Below are positions 52,320 to 61,291 of a DNA stretch of 64,000 bases, piece by piece. Position 1 is the first letter of the stretch. The number at the start of each line of letters is the position of its first letter. This stretch comes from an uncultured Bacteroidota bacterium (GTDB taxonomy: Bacteria > Bacteroidota > Bacteroidia > Flavobacteriales > Flavobacteriaceae). Under the pieces are notes generated by a model, which saw only the letters and a list, made by a program, of their open reading frames with translations, had not been told where the DNA came from and made no database searches. Location of the stretch: assembly GCA_902613595.1 (NCBI GenBank), contig CACMHY010000006.1:1-64000 (forward strand), in the 5' to 3' direction. The translations under genes and the position numbers were made by a program.

Positions 52320-52973
52320 ATGAAATTTTTTATTGATACAGCAAACCTAAGTCAAATCAGAGAAGCACAAGATTTAGGGGTTTTAGACGGAGTTACTACA
52401 AATCCTTCTTTAATGGCTAAGGAAGGTATAACAGGAAATAGTAACATAATTAAGCATTACAAGGATATTTGTGAGATAGTTAATGGAGATGTCTCTGCTG
52501 AGGTAATCTCTGTTGACTTTGAGGGTATGAAACGAGAAGGTGAGATGCTAGCAAAGCTGAACCCTCAAATTGTTGTCAAGGTTCCTATGATTGAAGAAGG
52601 TGTTAAAGCTTTAAAATACTTTTCTGATGTAGGAATAAAGACTAATTGCACCCTTGTTTTCTCTTCAGGACAAGCTCTTATAGCTGCAAAAGCCGGAGCT
52701 AATTATGTTTCTCCATTTATTGGTCGATTAGATGATAATTCAACAGATGGGTTAGAATTGATTAAAGAAATTCGTCTTATTTACGATAATTTTGCATTTG
52801 GAACAGAAATTCTTGCAGCCTCAATAAGACACACAATGCATATTGTAAATTGTGCCAAAATTGGAGCAGATGTAATAACAGGTCCCCTTTCCTCCATTAA
52901 AGGTCTTTTAAATCACCCACTTACAGACATAGGATTAAAAAAGTTTTTAGAGGATTACAAAAAAGGAAATTAG
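52320..52973 (+). CDS. fsa: Fructose-6-phosphate aldolase/transaldolase
   Basis: 217 residues, the short TalC/FSA type: MKFFIDTANLSQIREAQDLGVLDGVTTNPSLMAKEG, Schiff-base Lys in QIVVKVPM, and NCTLVFSSGQALIAAKAGANYVSPFIGRLDD. It acts as a transaldolase in the pentose phosphate pathway or as an F6P aldolase; the two cannot be told apart by eye. Its stop overlaps the convergent lipoprotein gene by four bases. Confidence 0.92.
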   Translation: MKFFIDTANLSQIREAQDLGVLDGVTTNPSLMAKEGITGNSNIIKHYKDICEIVNGDVSAEVISVDFEGMKREGEMLAKLNPQIVVKVPMIEEGVKALKYFSDVGIKTNCTLVFSSGQALIAAKAGANYVSPFIGRLDDNSTDGLELIKEIRLIYDNFAFGTEILAASIRHTMHIVNCAKIGADVITGPLSSIKGLLNHPLTDIGLKKFLEDYKKGN

Positions 52974-54349
52974 AGAGTATTTAAAACTTTTTCGAATTCA
53001 ATATCGAAGAAATTTCCAAATCCCTCGACTATAAATCCTTTTTCGTCTAATGCGATACTTTTATTTAAAAGGGTGAGCACCCAGACTTTACTAGCTTTTT
53101 CAAAATTGGTTAATGCAAATTGATCTTTATTTTCTAAACCCATCATTTTTTGAATTTGATCTGTTAGAGCATTAAAAGGCTGAATACAGATGCCTATAAA
53201 TCTTATTTTGGGATATACCTTTTTTAATTTTTGCAAACGATTTAGAGTGTTACGATATTGATTCATCTGAGTTTGTGACCAAAAATATATGACTGTTGGC
53301 CTACCGTAATCTATGGAAGCACTATTAACTGTATTTCTGTCAAAATTTTGAAGCAAAACTTTAGGCAAGGGTTTCCCATAACTCATTTTGTTTATGCCCT
53401 GATGTAATGCCAATACTTCTCTTAAATAATCTTTGGAGCTGTTTACAGTTGCATAATATTGAAGAAATAGATCGTGTTCAGTCTGATTTTTAAATTTTAA
53501 CATTTCCTCAAATGCTATAGCACGTGAAACATTGTTTCTTAGTAATTTACCAGAAATCATTTTATCCAATATCTCTAATCTTTTAATATTGAAAGATGTT
53601 GTCTCCTTTGTTTTAAAATATGACTCTTCCTCATTTAATGCTTCTAGACTAATATAGTTTAAAATATAATTAACATAGGGGTCAAAAAAAGCCAAATCGT
53701 TATCGCCATAGTTTAGAAATTTACGATAACTAAAAAACAGACTATCTTTTGCTTCTGTCAATTTTGAACTGCGTAATAATGCGTACCTTTCTCTAATACT
53801 TGCATAAGGATAAATGTAGGCTGCCTGAGTAACCTTTTGAGCAATTGGACTTAAATCATTTATTGAATCCATTTTAATCCAAGAAGCTTTTTTTTCAAGT
53901 AACAACGAATCTATTATTTTTTTAAATACTATTTGATTACTTGAGTATTTTGATGATAGAAAATTTACTTCTTCTTCTTGCTTGAGGTATAGATCAATAA
54001 GAAAATTATTTTTTGTTGCTCCGATACCAGAAAATACGATAGATTCATTGAAAGTAGTAGCATTAATCCTTATCCAGAGACTATCAGCTTCTTCCAAAAG
54101 AACAGTCTGATATTCTGGTAAATGTTCAAGTTTATATATGCCACTTGTGAGTGAGTCATATTTTCTTTGAAATTTAAAGTTATCATCTAAATCAAGCATA
54201 TCAATAACATTAGATCCTTGATACAACGTTACATCACGGGAGGATGGATTAATTATTTGTCCGCCCAAGAAAATTCCATCTCGTGTTTTTGTATTTGAAT
54301 TACATCCAAGTAGAATTAAAAAAATAAAAATGAATTTTAATTTTTTCAT
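52970..54349 (-). CDS. Thioredoxin-fold lipoprotein (TlpA-like), redox Cys absent
   Basis: 459 residues. MKKLKFIFIFLILLGCNSN is a lipoprotein signal with the lipobox Cys. A DUF4369-like beta domain follows (FLGGQIINPSSRDVTLYQGS), then a helical middle, then a thioredoxin-like domain near the end (PTVIYFWSQTQMNQYRNTLNRLQKLKKVYPKIRFIGICIQP). The usual WCxxC is WSQTQ, so a disulfide-exchange site is missing. Probably an outer-membrane-anchored protein with a structural or binding role; Bacteroidota encode many such TlpA-like lipoproteins. Confidence 0.72.
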   Translation of the reverse strand: MKKLKFIFIFLILLGCNSNTKTRDGIFLGGQIINPSSRDVTLYQGSNVIDMLDLDDNFKFQRKYDSLTSGIYKLEHLPEYQTVLLEEADSLWIRINATTFNESIVFSGIGATKNNFLIDLYLKQEEEVNFLSSKYSSNQIVFKKIIDSLLLEKKASWIKMDSINDLSPIAQKVTQAAYIYPYASIRERYALLRSSKLTEAKDSLFFSYRKFLNYGDNDLAFFDPYVNYILNYISLEALNEEESYFKTKETTSFNIKRLEILDKMISGKLLRNNVSRAIAFEEMLKFKNQTEHDLFLQYYATVNSSKDYLREVLALHQGINKMSYGKPLPKVLLQNFDRNTVNSASIDYGRPTVIYFWSQTQMNQYRNTLNRLQKLKKVYPKIRFIGICIQPFNALTDQIQKMMGLENKDQFALTNFEKASKVWVLTLLNKSIALDEKGFIVEGFGNFFDIEFEKVLNTL

Positions 54350-54443
54350 ATGGATTCTAAAAATACAGATTTTTCAATTTGTAAAATATTCAAAGTCATT
54401 TTAGATTCAAATCACTTATTGTGTATGTTTGCAAAAAATAATT

Positions 54444-56069
54444 ATGCTAACTGTTTCAAATCTATCGGTTCAATTTGGTAAACGGGTATTATTTGATGAT
54501 GTAAATATAAGTTTTACTCCTGGAAATTGTTATGGAATTATCGGGGCTAATGGCGCAGGAAAGTCGACATTTTTAAAAATTATTTCAGGTAAACAAGAAG
54601 CAAATTCTGGAAGTGTTTCTTTAGAACATGGTAAGCGACTTTCGTTTCTAGAACAAAATCACAATGCTTATGATGGGGATATTGTTTTAGACACTGTCCT
54701 TAAAGGAAATAAAGTCCTTTTTGATGTAAAAACTGAAATGGATAATTTATATGCGAAAGAAAATTTTACTGACGAGGATGGTGATAGAGTAGGAGTTCTC
54801 CAAGTAAGTTATGAAGAGATGGGTGGCTGGAATTCTGATAGTGAGGCGGCATCACTTCTCTCCAATTTAGAAATTCCAGAACAATTACATAATATACTAA
54901 TGAGCGAGTTGGATGGCAAACAAAAAGTACGTGTTTTGCTAGCTCAAGCACTATTTGGAAATCCTGATGTTTTAATAATGGATGAACCAACAAATGATCT
55001 AGATTACGACACAATTATGTGGCTGGAAGATTTTTTAGCTAATTATGAAAACACTGTTATTGTAGTATCGCATGACCGACATTTTCTTGATTCTGTTTGC
55101 ACTCACATTTCAGACATAGATTTTGGAAAAATCAATCATTATTCTGGTAATTATACTTTCTGGTATGAGTCGAGCCAGTTGGCTTTAAGGCAGCGCGCTC
55201 AACAGAACAGAAAAGCCGAAGAGAAAAAAAAGGAATTAGAAGAATTTATATCCAGATTTTCAGCTAACGTTGCAAAATCAAAACAAGCTACTTCAAGAAA
55301 AAAAATGATCGAAAGGCTAGATATCGAGGAAATCAAGCCTTCTAGTAGAAGATATCCTGCTATTATTTTTGATCAAGAGAGGGAGGCTGGAGATCAAATT
55401 TTAAGTGTTGATAATCTTTCATGCTCAATAGGTGGGGAGCTTTTATTTAAAGACATACATCTGAATCTTGCAAAAAAAGATAAAGTTATTATTTATTCTA
55501 AAGATACTCGCGCTGTTTCTTCATTTTATGATATAATAACTGGAGCATCCCAATCTTATACCGGTAAATTTAACTGGGGTATCACTACTAGTCAGGCATA
55601 CATGCCTGCAGATCACGAATTTTATTTCCACGAGCCTATTTCGTTAGTTGATTGGTTACGTCAGTACGCTAAAACTGAAGAAGAGAAAGAAGAAGTTTTC
55701 CTTAGAGGTTTTTTAGGGAAAATGCTCTTTAGTGGTGACGAAGCACTAAAAAAGTCAAACGTATTGTCAGGTGGTGAAAAAGTTCGTTGTATGCTTTCAA
55801 AAATGATGATGCAACGAGCAAACGTTCTTTTATTAAATGAACCTACAAATCATTTAGATCTAGAATCAATAACTGCATTAAATAATTCTCTTAAAAATTT
55901 CAAAGGAACCCTACTATGTAGTACATCTGATAATACTTTTTCTCAAACTCTTGGTAATAGAATTATCGAGTTAACTCCAAACGGTGTCATAGATAGACAT
56001 ATGAGTTTTGATGAATATATGACAGACCATAAAATAAAAGAGCTACAATCCAAAATGTGGGTTAAATAA
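54444..56069 (+). CDS. ABC-F family ATP-binding protein
   Basis: From the ATG at 54444 (MLTVSNLSVQFGKRVLFDDVNISF); an upstream TTG is not credible. About 541 residues with two ABC domains: Walker A GANGAGKST in the first, degenerate (YSKDTRAVS) in the second, a first signature SELDGKQKVR replacing LSGGQ, second LSGGEKVRC, and Walker B DVLIMDEPTNDLD and VLLLNEPTNHLD. The linker is ABC-F-like (RKAEEKKKELEEFISRFSANVAKSKQATSRKKMIERL). No membrane segments. ABC-F proteins act on ribosomes; the altered signature and second Walker A are also seen in the Ettub-like branch of Bacteroidota YbiT-type proteins. Confidence 0.85.
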   Translation: MLTVSNLSVQFGKRVLFDDVNISFTPGNCYGIIGANGAGKSTFLKIISGKQEANSGSVSLEHGKRLSFLEQNHNAYDGDIVLDTVLKGNKVLFDVKTEMDNLYAKENFTDEDGDRVGVLQVSYEEMGGWNSDSEAASLLSNLEIPEQLHNILMSELDGKQKVRVLLAQALFGNPDVLIMDEPTNDLDYDTIMWLEDFLANYENTVIVVSHDRHFLDSVCTHISDIDFGKINHYSGNYTFWYESSQLALRQRAQQNRKAEEKKKELEEFISRFSANVAKSKQATSRKKMIERLDIEEIKPSSRRYPAIIFDQEREAGDQILSVDNLSCSIGGELLFKDIHLNLAKKDKVIIYSKDTRAVSSFYDIITGASQSYTGKFNWGITTSQAYMPADHEFYFHEPISLVDWLRQYAKTEEEKEEVFLRGFLGKMLFSGDEALKKSNVLSGGEKVRCMLSKMMMQRANVLLLNEPTNHLDLESITALNNSLKNFKGTLLCSTSDNTFSQTLGNRIIELTPNGVIDRHMSFDEYMTDHKIKELQSKMWVK

Positions 56070-56116
56070 AATTATTAATCAACTTTAAATATGAGATTAT
56101 TAAAGATTTGATGTAT

Positions 56117-57778
56117 TTACCAAAAAAATGAGTACAAAAATGCAAGTACTATCATCAAAATAAAGGATCCTACATTATAAATTGATGATGTATCAAAAAT
56201 CCCTTTGTCAAGTTTTATAGCTTTTTTATCATCACTTATTTTATTCTCTTTAATACTTACAATTGCAATAACAACCATTGAAAGAATTGCAGTTAATCCC
56301 ATTTGATCTAAAAATGGAAGTGTTGGAAAAAATTCTTCTACTGGAGAATTCGCTAACCAACCTTTTGGACCGACTTTAAAAAATAGTGCTATTGGAATTG
56401 AAGCTAGAGCTCCATAAACTGCACCTTTGTTTGAGGTTTTTTTCCAAAATAGCCCTAATACGAATACAGAAAGAATACCTGGACTTACAATTCCTGTGTA
56501 CTCTTGAATAAATTGAAAAGCCTGGTCAATACCACCAAGTAAGGGGGCCATTATTGTTGCAATTATTAAGGCGACAAGTGCAGAAAGACGTCCCACATTT
56601 ACAGTTTTTGATTCACTTGCATTTTTGTTAATTAACTGCTTATAAATATCCATTGTGAAAATCGTGGCAGTTGAGTTTAACATAGATGCTAAAGAGGAAA
56701 CTATTGCAGCAGCAAGTGCAGCTACAGCAATTCCTTTCAAACCAGTGGGCAGAAATTGCATCAACCAAGGATAGGCCTTGTCGGCTTGAGCTAAAGAGGG
56801 AAGATTGGTCATTCCTGATTCTCCTAATTTTTCCATCAGCAATGGATCATTTATAATTACATACGCAGCAATTCCAGGAATTACAACAATAAGTGGTATT
56901 ATCATTTTTAAGCCCGCAGCAAATAAAATTCCATTTTGTGATTCTTCTAAGGATTTTGCAGCAAGTGTTCTTTGAATGATATATTGATTAAATCCCCAGT
57001 AGTATAAATTAGCAATCCACATTCCTCCAATTAAAACACCAATACCTGGTAAGTTCATGTATTCGGGATTATTTTTATCAAGAATCATATCAAAACGTTC
57101 AGGAACTGCGGCATAAATTGAAGTCAGACCTTTAATAAAACCTTGTCCACCAGAAACGGTATCAAGTGCAAGATATGTTGTAACGAAGCCTCCTAAAATT
57201 AAAACAACTACCTGAATGATATCAGTCCACGCAACTGCCGAAAGACCTCCATAAAGCGAGTATGCAACAGCAAATACAGCCAACCCAATTACTGCTGAGA
57301 TCAAATTAACTCCCAATATTGTCTGAAGAGCTAATCCACCGAGATAAAGAACTGAAGCCAGATTTACAAAAACATATAGCGCAATCCAAAATACAGCTAA
57401 AATTGTCTTTAATTGACTTGAGTATCTTTGCTCAACGAATTCAGGTATTGTATAAATTTTTTTCTTTATAAAAATTGGTAAAAAAAACTTTCCAACGACT
57501 ATTAAAGTCAATGCGGCCATCCATTCGTATGTTGCTATAGCAAGACCGCCAGCGAATCCAGAGCCTGACATTCCAATGAATTGTTCTGCGGAGATATTTG
57601 CTGCTATCAGAGAAGCTCCGATTGCCCACCAAGGAAGGGATTTACTTGCAAGAAAATAATCTTCCGTACTCTTCGTTTCACCTTTTTTTGACCTTGATAC
57701 CCAAAGCCCAACACTTAAAATTATTATAGCATATATAGCAAAAATAATATAATCTAGAGTTTCAAAATTGGTATTCAT
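56117..57778 (-). CDS. Sodium/solute symporter (SSS family, SGLT-like)
   Basis: 553 residues with about 14 membrane helices: ILSVGLWVSRSKKGETKSTEDYFLASKSLPWWAIGASLIAANISAEQFIGMSGSGFAGGLAIATYEW is the family start, with the sugar-transporter-like GGLSAVAWTDIIQV. This subgroup (SLC5 or vSGLT-like, sodium:galactoside type) imports sugars or related solutes with Na+. Substrate unknown; no catabolic neighbours. Confidence 0.88.
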   Translation of the reverse strand: MNTNFETLDYIIFAIYAIIILSVGLWVSRSKKGETKSTEDYFLASKSLPWWAIGASLIAANISAEQFIGMSGSGFAGGLAIATYEWMAALTLIVVGKFFLPIFIKKKIYTIPEFVEQRYSSQLKTILAVFWIALYVFVNLASVLYLGGLALQTILGVNLISAVIGLAVFAVAYSLYGGLSAVAWTDIIQVVVLILGGFVTTYLALDTVSGGQGFIKGLTSIYAAVPERFDMILDKNNPEYMNLPGIGVLIGGMWIANLYYWGFNQYIIQRTLAAKSLEESQNGILFAAGLKMIIPLIVVIPGIAAYVIINDPLLMEKLGESGMTNLPSLAQADKAYPWLMQFLPTGLKGIAVAALAAAIVSSLASMLNSTATIFTMDIYKQLINKNASESKTVNVGRLSALVALIIATIMAPLLGGIDQAFQFIQEYTGIVSPGILSVFVLGLFWKKTSNKGAVYGALASIPIALFFKVGPKGWLANSPVEEFFPTLPFLDQMGLTAILSMVVIAIVSIKENKISDDKKAIKLDKGIFDTSSIYNVGSFILMIVLAFLYSFFW

Positions 57779-57871
57779 TACAAAGTTATTTTAAGGTTTA
57801 AATGCTGAGTGACTGACAGTTTTAGTACAAAAAAATCAACTTGATAATGCAAAATAAAAAATTAAAGGTGC

Positions 57872-58093
57872 TTAAAAAAGCTGTTTTAATATTTTTTCAC
57901 CTATCTCAACTTCATCTTTGTGAAGAAATACTTGTTGGGTTGATGGGTTAGAAATTCCAAAGCCAGCTAGTCTAGCTGATTCCGATTCATCTTTTACTAC
58001 AGGGAAAATTTTTTTTTCAGCTAAAGCATGCTTCAAGGCAAGAACCTCGACAATTGATCCAGTAAATAGATGATAATAATCTGAATGAGGCAC
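57872..58093 (-). CDS. DUF2007-like small protein
   Basis: 73 residues: YHLFTGSIVEVLALKHALAEKKIFPVVKDESESARLAGFG and STQQVFLHKDEVEIGEKILKQLF. This resembles the DUF2007 (putative signal-transducing/PII-like) domain in which a short alpha/beta unit of ~70 residues is seen. No function known. It follows the 226-residue membrane protein gene by seven bases. Confidence 0.75.
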   Translation of the reverse strand: MPHSDYYHLFTGSIVEVLALKHALAEKKIFPVVKDESESARLAGFGISNPSTQQVFLHKDEVEIGEKILKQLF

Positions 58094-58100
58094 TACCTTT

Positions 58101-58781
58101 TTATGCCTTATTATAACGATTATCCCAGATAGCAGGATTAAAGTTTTTACCTAGTGCAAATCCAAAATATAAAACAATTGAAGCGATAGCTTTAAACATA
58201 AAAAATAAAAGCATCCAGTAAGATGAATCGTTCTGGTTTTTTGTAAATAATGATAGTGGTGTTAGTTCTGTAAGAAACCAACTTAAAACTAGAACCGTCA
58301 AAAGTAAGTTCCAAATATTTTTAAATGGCCACATTAATGCCTTACGAAAGGGGTGCAAATCGTTTCCCCATTTATGAACTAAATAATAATAGTCATTTCC
58401 TATAGGAACAAATAGTAGGGGATCATCTTTTTTTTCTAGTCTGAAAAGGACAGAAGGTGCCATTATTTTAAATTCTGAAAGTTTGGTTTTGTGATTTTTT
58501 TCTAACTTTTTAATTATGTTAGTTGCTTCGATTGGAAGTTTATTTTTAAAATATTTAATATCTAGAAATCTTAATCTATAATCAATACTCACTTTCTTAA
58601 TATGGTCAATGTGATATATCCTAGCTTTGGATAGTTTATTGAAATCAAAGTTATTTATAATACTGATATTTAAATTTCCGATAAAATTTTCAAGATTTGA
58701 ATTATGTTCTTCGTAAGTACTGCTTCTTTTTTTCTTTAATGCAGATTCGATATTAGTCCTTTGGATAAGTTTCATCTTCAT
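58101..58781 (-). CDS. Hypothetical membrane protein (226 residues)
   Basis: A basic, soluble N-terminal half (~1-140, with DPLLFVPIGNDYYYLVHKWGNDLHPFRKALMWPFKNIWNLL) is followed by two hydrophobic helices (LLLTVLVLSWFLTELTPLSLF and WMLLFFMFKAIASIVLYFGFA) and a short tail. I do not recognise a named family, although similar proteins next to pheT are plausible in Flavobacteriia. It follows pheT by 52 bases in the same direction. Confidence 0.6.
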   Translation of the reverse strand: MKMKLIQRTNIESALKKKRSSTYEEHNSNLENFIGNLNISIINNFDFNKLSKARIYHIDHIKKVSIDYRLRFLDIKYFKNKLPIEATNIIKKLEKNHKTKLSEFKIMAPSVLFRLEKKDDPLLFVPIGNDYYYLVHKWGNDLHPFRKALMWPFKNIWNLLLTVLVLSWFLTELTPLSLFTKNQNDSSYWMLLFFMFKAIASIVLYFGFALGKNFNPAIWDNRYNKA

Positions 58782-58833
58782 GATTCAATTTCATTTTTGT
58801 AAAATTAACAATATTTAAATCAAATTTAAAATA

Positions 58834-61242
58834 TCAACGCAATTCTGCATTAAAATTTTCAACAAAGTTTTTTTCTAATTTTTTCATTATTTTATCCACA
58901 TGTTTATCAGTTAGGGTTCTGTTCTCGTCTTGAAAATTAAAGCTGACCCCATAAGATTTTTTTCCAGAAGGCAGTTTGTCACCAGAATAAACGTCAAAGA
59001 GTTCAACTGACTTTAATATTTTTCGCTCTGTTTTTAAAGAAACTTCTTCTATTTCTTCAAATGTGATTTCTTTATTTAGTAATAATGCAAAATCTCGCTT
59101 TATCGATGGAAACTTTGGTAAATCTTTGAAATATGTAGGTTTCTCAAAGCAGTTTTCAATGAATCGTGACCAATTAATTTCGGCTAAATAAATTTCTTTT
59201 TCTATACTATATCTTTCTTTAACTTTTTTTGAAATTAAACCATAATAGCCGAATGCTTTATTTTGTGATGAAATTTCACACACAAAGTCAAAGTCAGGAT
59301 GATCTGTGTTGTTAAACTTGATATTGTCAAAACCGAAAGTTTCAAAAAGATCTATTATTACACCTTTTCCATAAAAAAAGCTATCGGGGGATTGTTGAAT
59401 ATTCCAATTGGATTCAAACGGCTCACCTACAATCGAAATACTTAAGCGTCTTTCCTCCACATATTTGTTATTATTTTTTCCATATACATTACCAAGTTCA
59501 AAAAGTTTTAATCTATTGTTTTGTCTATTTAAATTGTATGCTACAACCTCTAATGAATTATAAATTAGAGATTGACGCATATTAGAAAACTCTTTACCAA
59601 GTGGATTAATTATTTTGACTGGATCATAAAAATCAGATGTTTCCTCTAGGCTTGAAATTGAATTATTTATAATTTCAGAGAAACCTATTCCATTTAATTT
59701 TTCTGAAATTATCCTTTCTAATTTATATGAATCATCCCACTTATAATATTCATCCGATTGATACTTTAGTGGTTTTTCCCCTATGTTATTAAACCCATAA
59801 ATCCTGAGAATCTCTTCAATAACGTCATAGGTTCGTTTTACATCAACCCTGTATCTCGGAACAGAAATGTTCATTCCAGATTTAGATTCATTTTCAATTT
59901 TGATTTCTAAAGAGTCTAAAATTAATTTTATAGTTTTTTTACTTATGTTTTGACCAATAATTTTATTCAATTTTTTGAATGATAGGAAAATTTTTGATTC
60001 ATCATTTAATTTTTGGCTAACCTTTTGAATTTCGCTTGAAATTTTAGCACCTGTCAGTTCAGATATTAAAATAGCAGCTCGCTTTAAGGCAGTAATACCA
60101 ATATCAGGATCTATACCTCTTTCAAAACGAAAAGAAGCGTCAGTATTTAAACCATGTCTTTTTGCAGTTTTACGAATACTTATAGGATCAAAGAAGGCGC
60201 TTTCCAAAAATATATTTTTTGTTTCATTTTCTACTCCAGAATCCTTTCCACCAAAAATTCCAGCAATACAGTGTGGCTGGATATTATCACATATCATCAA
60301 GTCATCTTTATTTAAATTACGTTTTATTCCATCTAGGGTCGTAAACGAGGTATTCTCTTTACACGTTTTTACTATTATTTGATTATCTAATTTATCAGCG
60401 TCAAATGCATGTAAAGGTTGTCCCAGCTCATGAAGTACATAATTTGTTACATCCACAACATTATTTTTTGGAGATATTCCTATTGCATTTAGACGGTTTT
60501 TTAACCAACCAGGTGAAGGTTTAACTTCAACATTCGTTAGGGTAAGTCCATAATATTGTGAGCAGCGATCAGCATCATTAACTTTCACAGTTATCGTTTT
60601 ATTTGTATTATCAATTTTAAATGAAGATATATCTGGCATTGACCATTTGTAAGGAATATTCTTGACAATACAAACAGCTTTTAAATCACGAGCTACACCC
60701 ATATGACTCATTGCGTCTGCTCTATTTGGTGTTAAACCAATATCAAAAACTGAATCTTGTTCCAAGTCAAAAATTGTGGATGCATGCGTACCAGGAGTGC
60801 TTTTTTTATCTAAAACCAAGATGCCCTCGTGATTATCACTTAGTCCGAGTTCATCTTCAGCACAAATCATACCCTCACTAATTTCACCGCGGATTTTTCC
60901 TTTTTTTATTTTTAAAACTGAACCATCATACATGTTGAGTGTAGTACCAATTGTCGCAACTAGAACAGTTTGCCCCTGCATAACGTTTGGTGCACCACAA
61001 ACGATAGAAAGTAAATTTCCACTACCTACATCAACTTTTGTGAGTTTAAGTCTGTCAGCATTGGGATGTTTTTCACATTCCACAATTTCTCCTACCAATA
61101 CACCTTTCAAACCACCCTTTATACTTTCATATTTTTCCAATTGTTCAACTTCCAAGCCGATGTCTGTTAATAAATTAGAAATGTCTTCTATCGGAAGGTC
61201 TATTTCAATAAATTGCTTTAACCAATTATAGGATATTTTCAA
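58834..61242 (-). CDS. pheT: Phenylalanine--tRNA ligase subunit beta
   Basis: 802 residues: N-terminal tRNA-binding domain (VLVGEIVECEKHPNADRLKLTKVDVG), B3/B4 editing region (VDVTNYVLHELGQPLHAFDADKL), B5 domain, core, and a C-terminal ferredoxin-fold anticodon-binding domain (KDLPKFPSIKRDFALLLNKEITFEEIEEV, ending KKLEKNFVENFNAELR). Complete. PheS is not in the window. Downstream are two small unknown genes in the same direction. Confidence 0.97.
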   Translation of the reverse strand: MKISYNWLKQFIEIDLPIEDISNLLTDIGLEVEQLEKYESIKGGLKGVLVGEIVECEKHPNADRLKLTKVDVGSGNLLSIVCGAPNVMQGQTVLVATIGTTLNMYDGSVLKIKKGKIRGEISEGMICAEDELGLSDNHEGILVLDKKSTPGTHASTIFDLEQDSVFDIGLTPNRADAMSHMGVARDLKAVCIVKNIPYKWSMPDISSFKIDNTNKTITVKVNDADRCSQYYGLTLTNVEVKPSPGWLKNRLNAIGISPKNNVVDVTNYVLHELGQPLHAFDADKLDNQIIVKTCKENTSFTTLDGIKRNLNKDDLMICDNIQPHCIAGIFGGKDSGVENETKNIFLESAFFDPISIRKTAKRHGLNTDASFRFERGIDPDIGITALKRAAILISELTGAKISSEIQKVSQKLNDESKIFLSFKKLNKIIGQNISKKTIKLILDSLEIKIENESKSGMNISVPRYRVDVKRTYDVIEEILRIYGFNNIGEKPLKYQSDEYYKWDDSYKLERIISEKLNGIGFSEIINNSISSLEETSDFYDPVKIINPLGKEFSNMRQSLIYNSLEVVAYNLNRQNNRLKLFELGNVYGKNNNKYVEERRLSISIVGEPFESNWNIQQSPDSFFYGKGVIIDLFETFGFDNIKFNNTDHPDFDFVCEISSQNKAFGYYGLISKKVKERYSIEKEIYLAEINWSRFIENCFEKPTYFKDLPKFPSIKRDFALLLNKEITFEEIEEVSLKTERKILKSVELFDVYSGDKLPSGKKSYGVSFNFQDENRTLTDKHVDKIMKKLEKNFVENFNAELR

Positions 61243-61291
61243 TTAATGAGTTTTTAATTGACTACAAATATAAGAATCTCTTTCCCCATAT

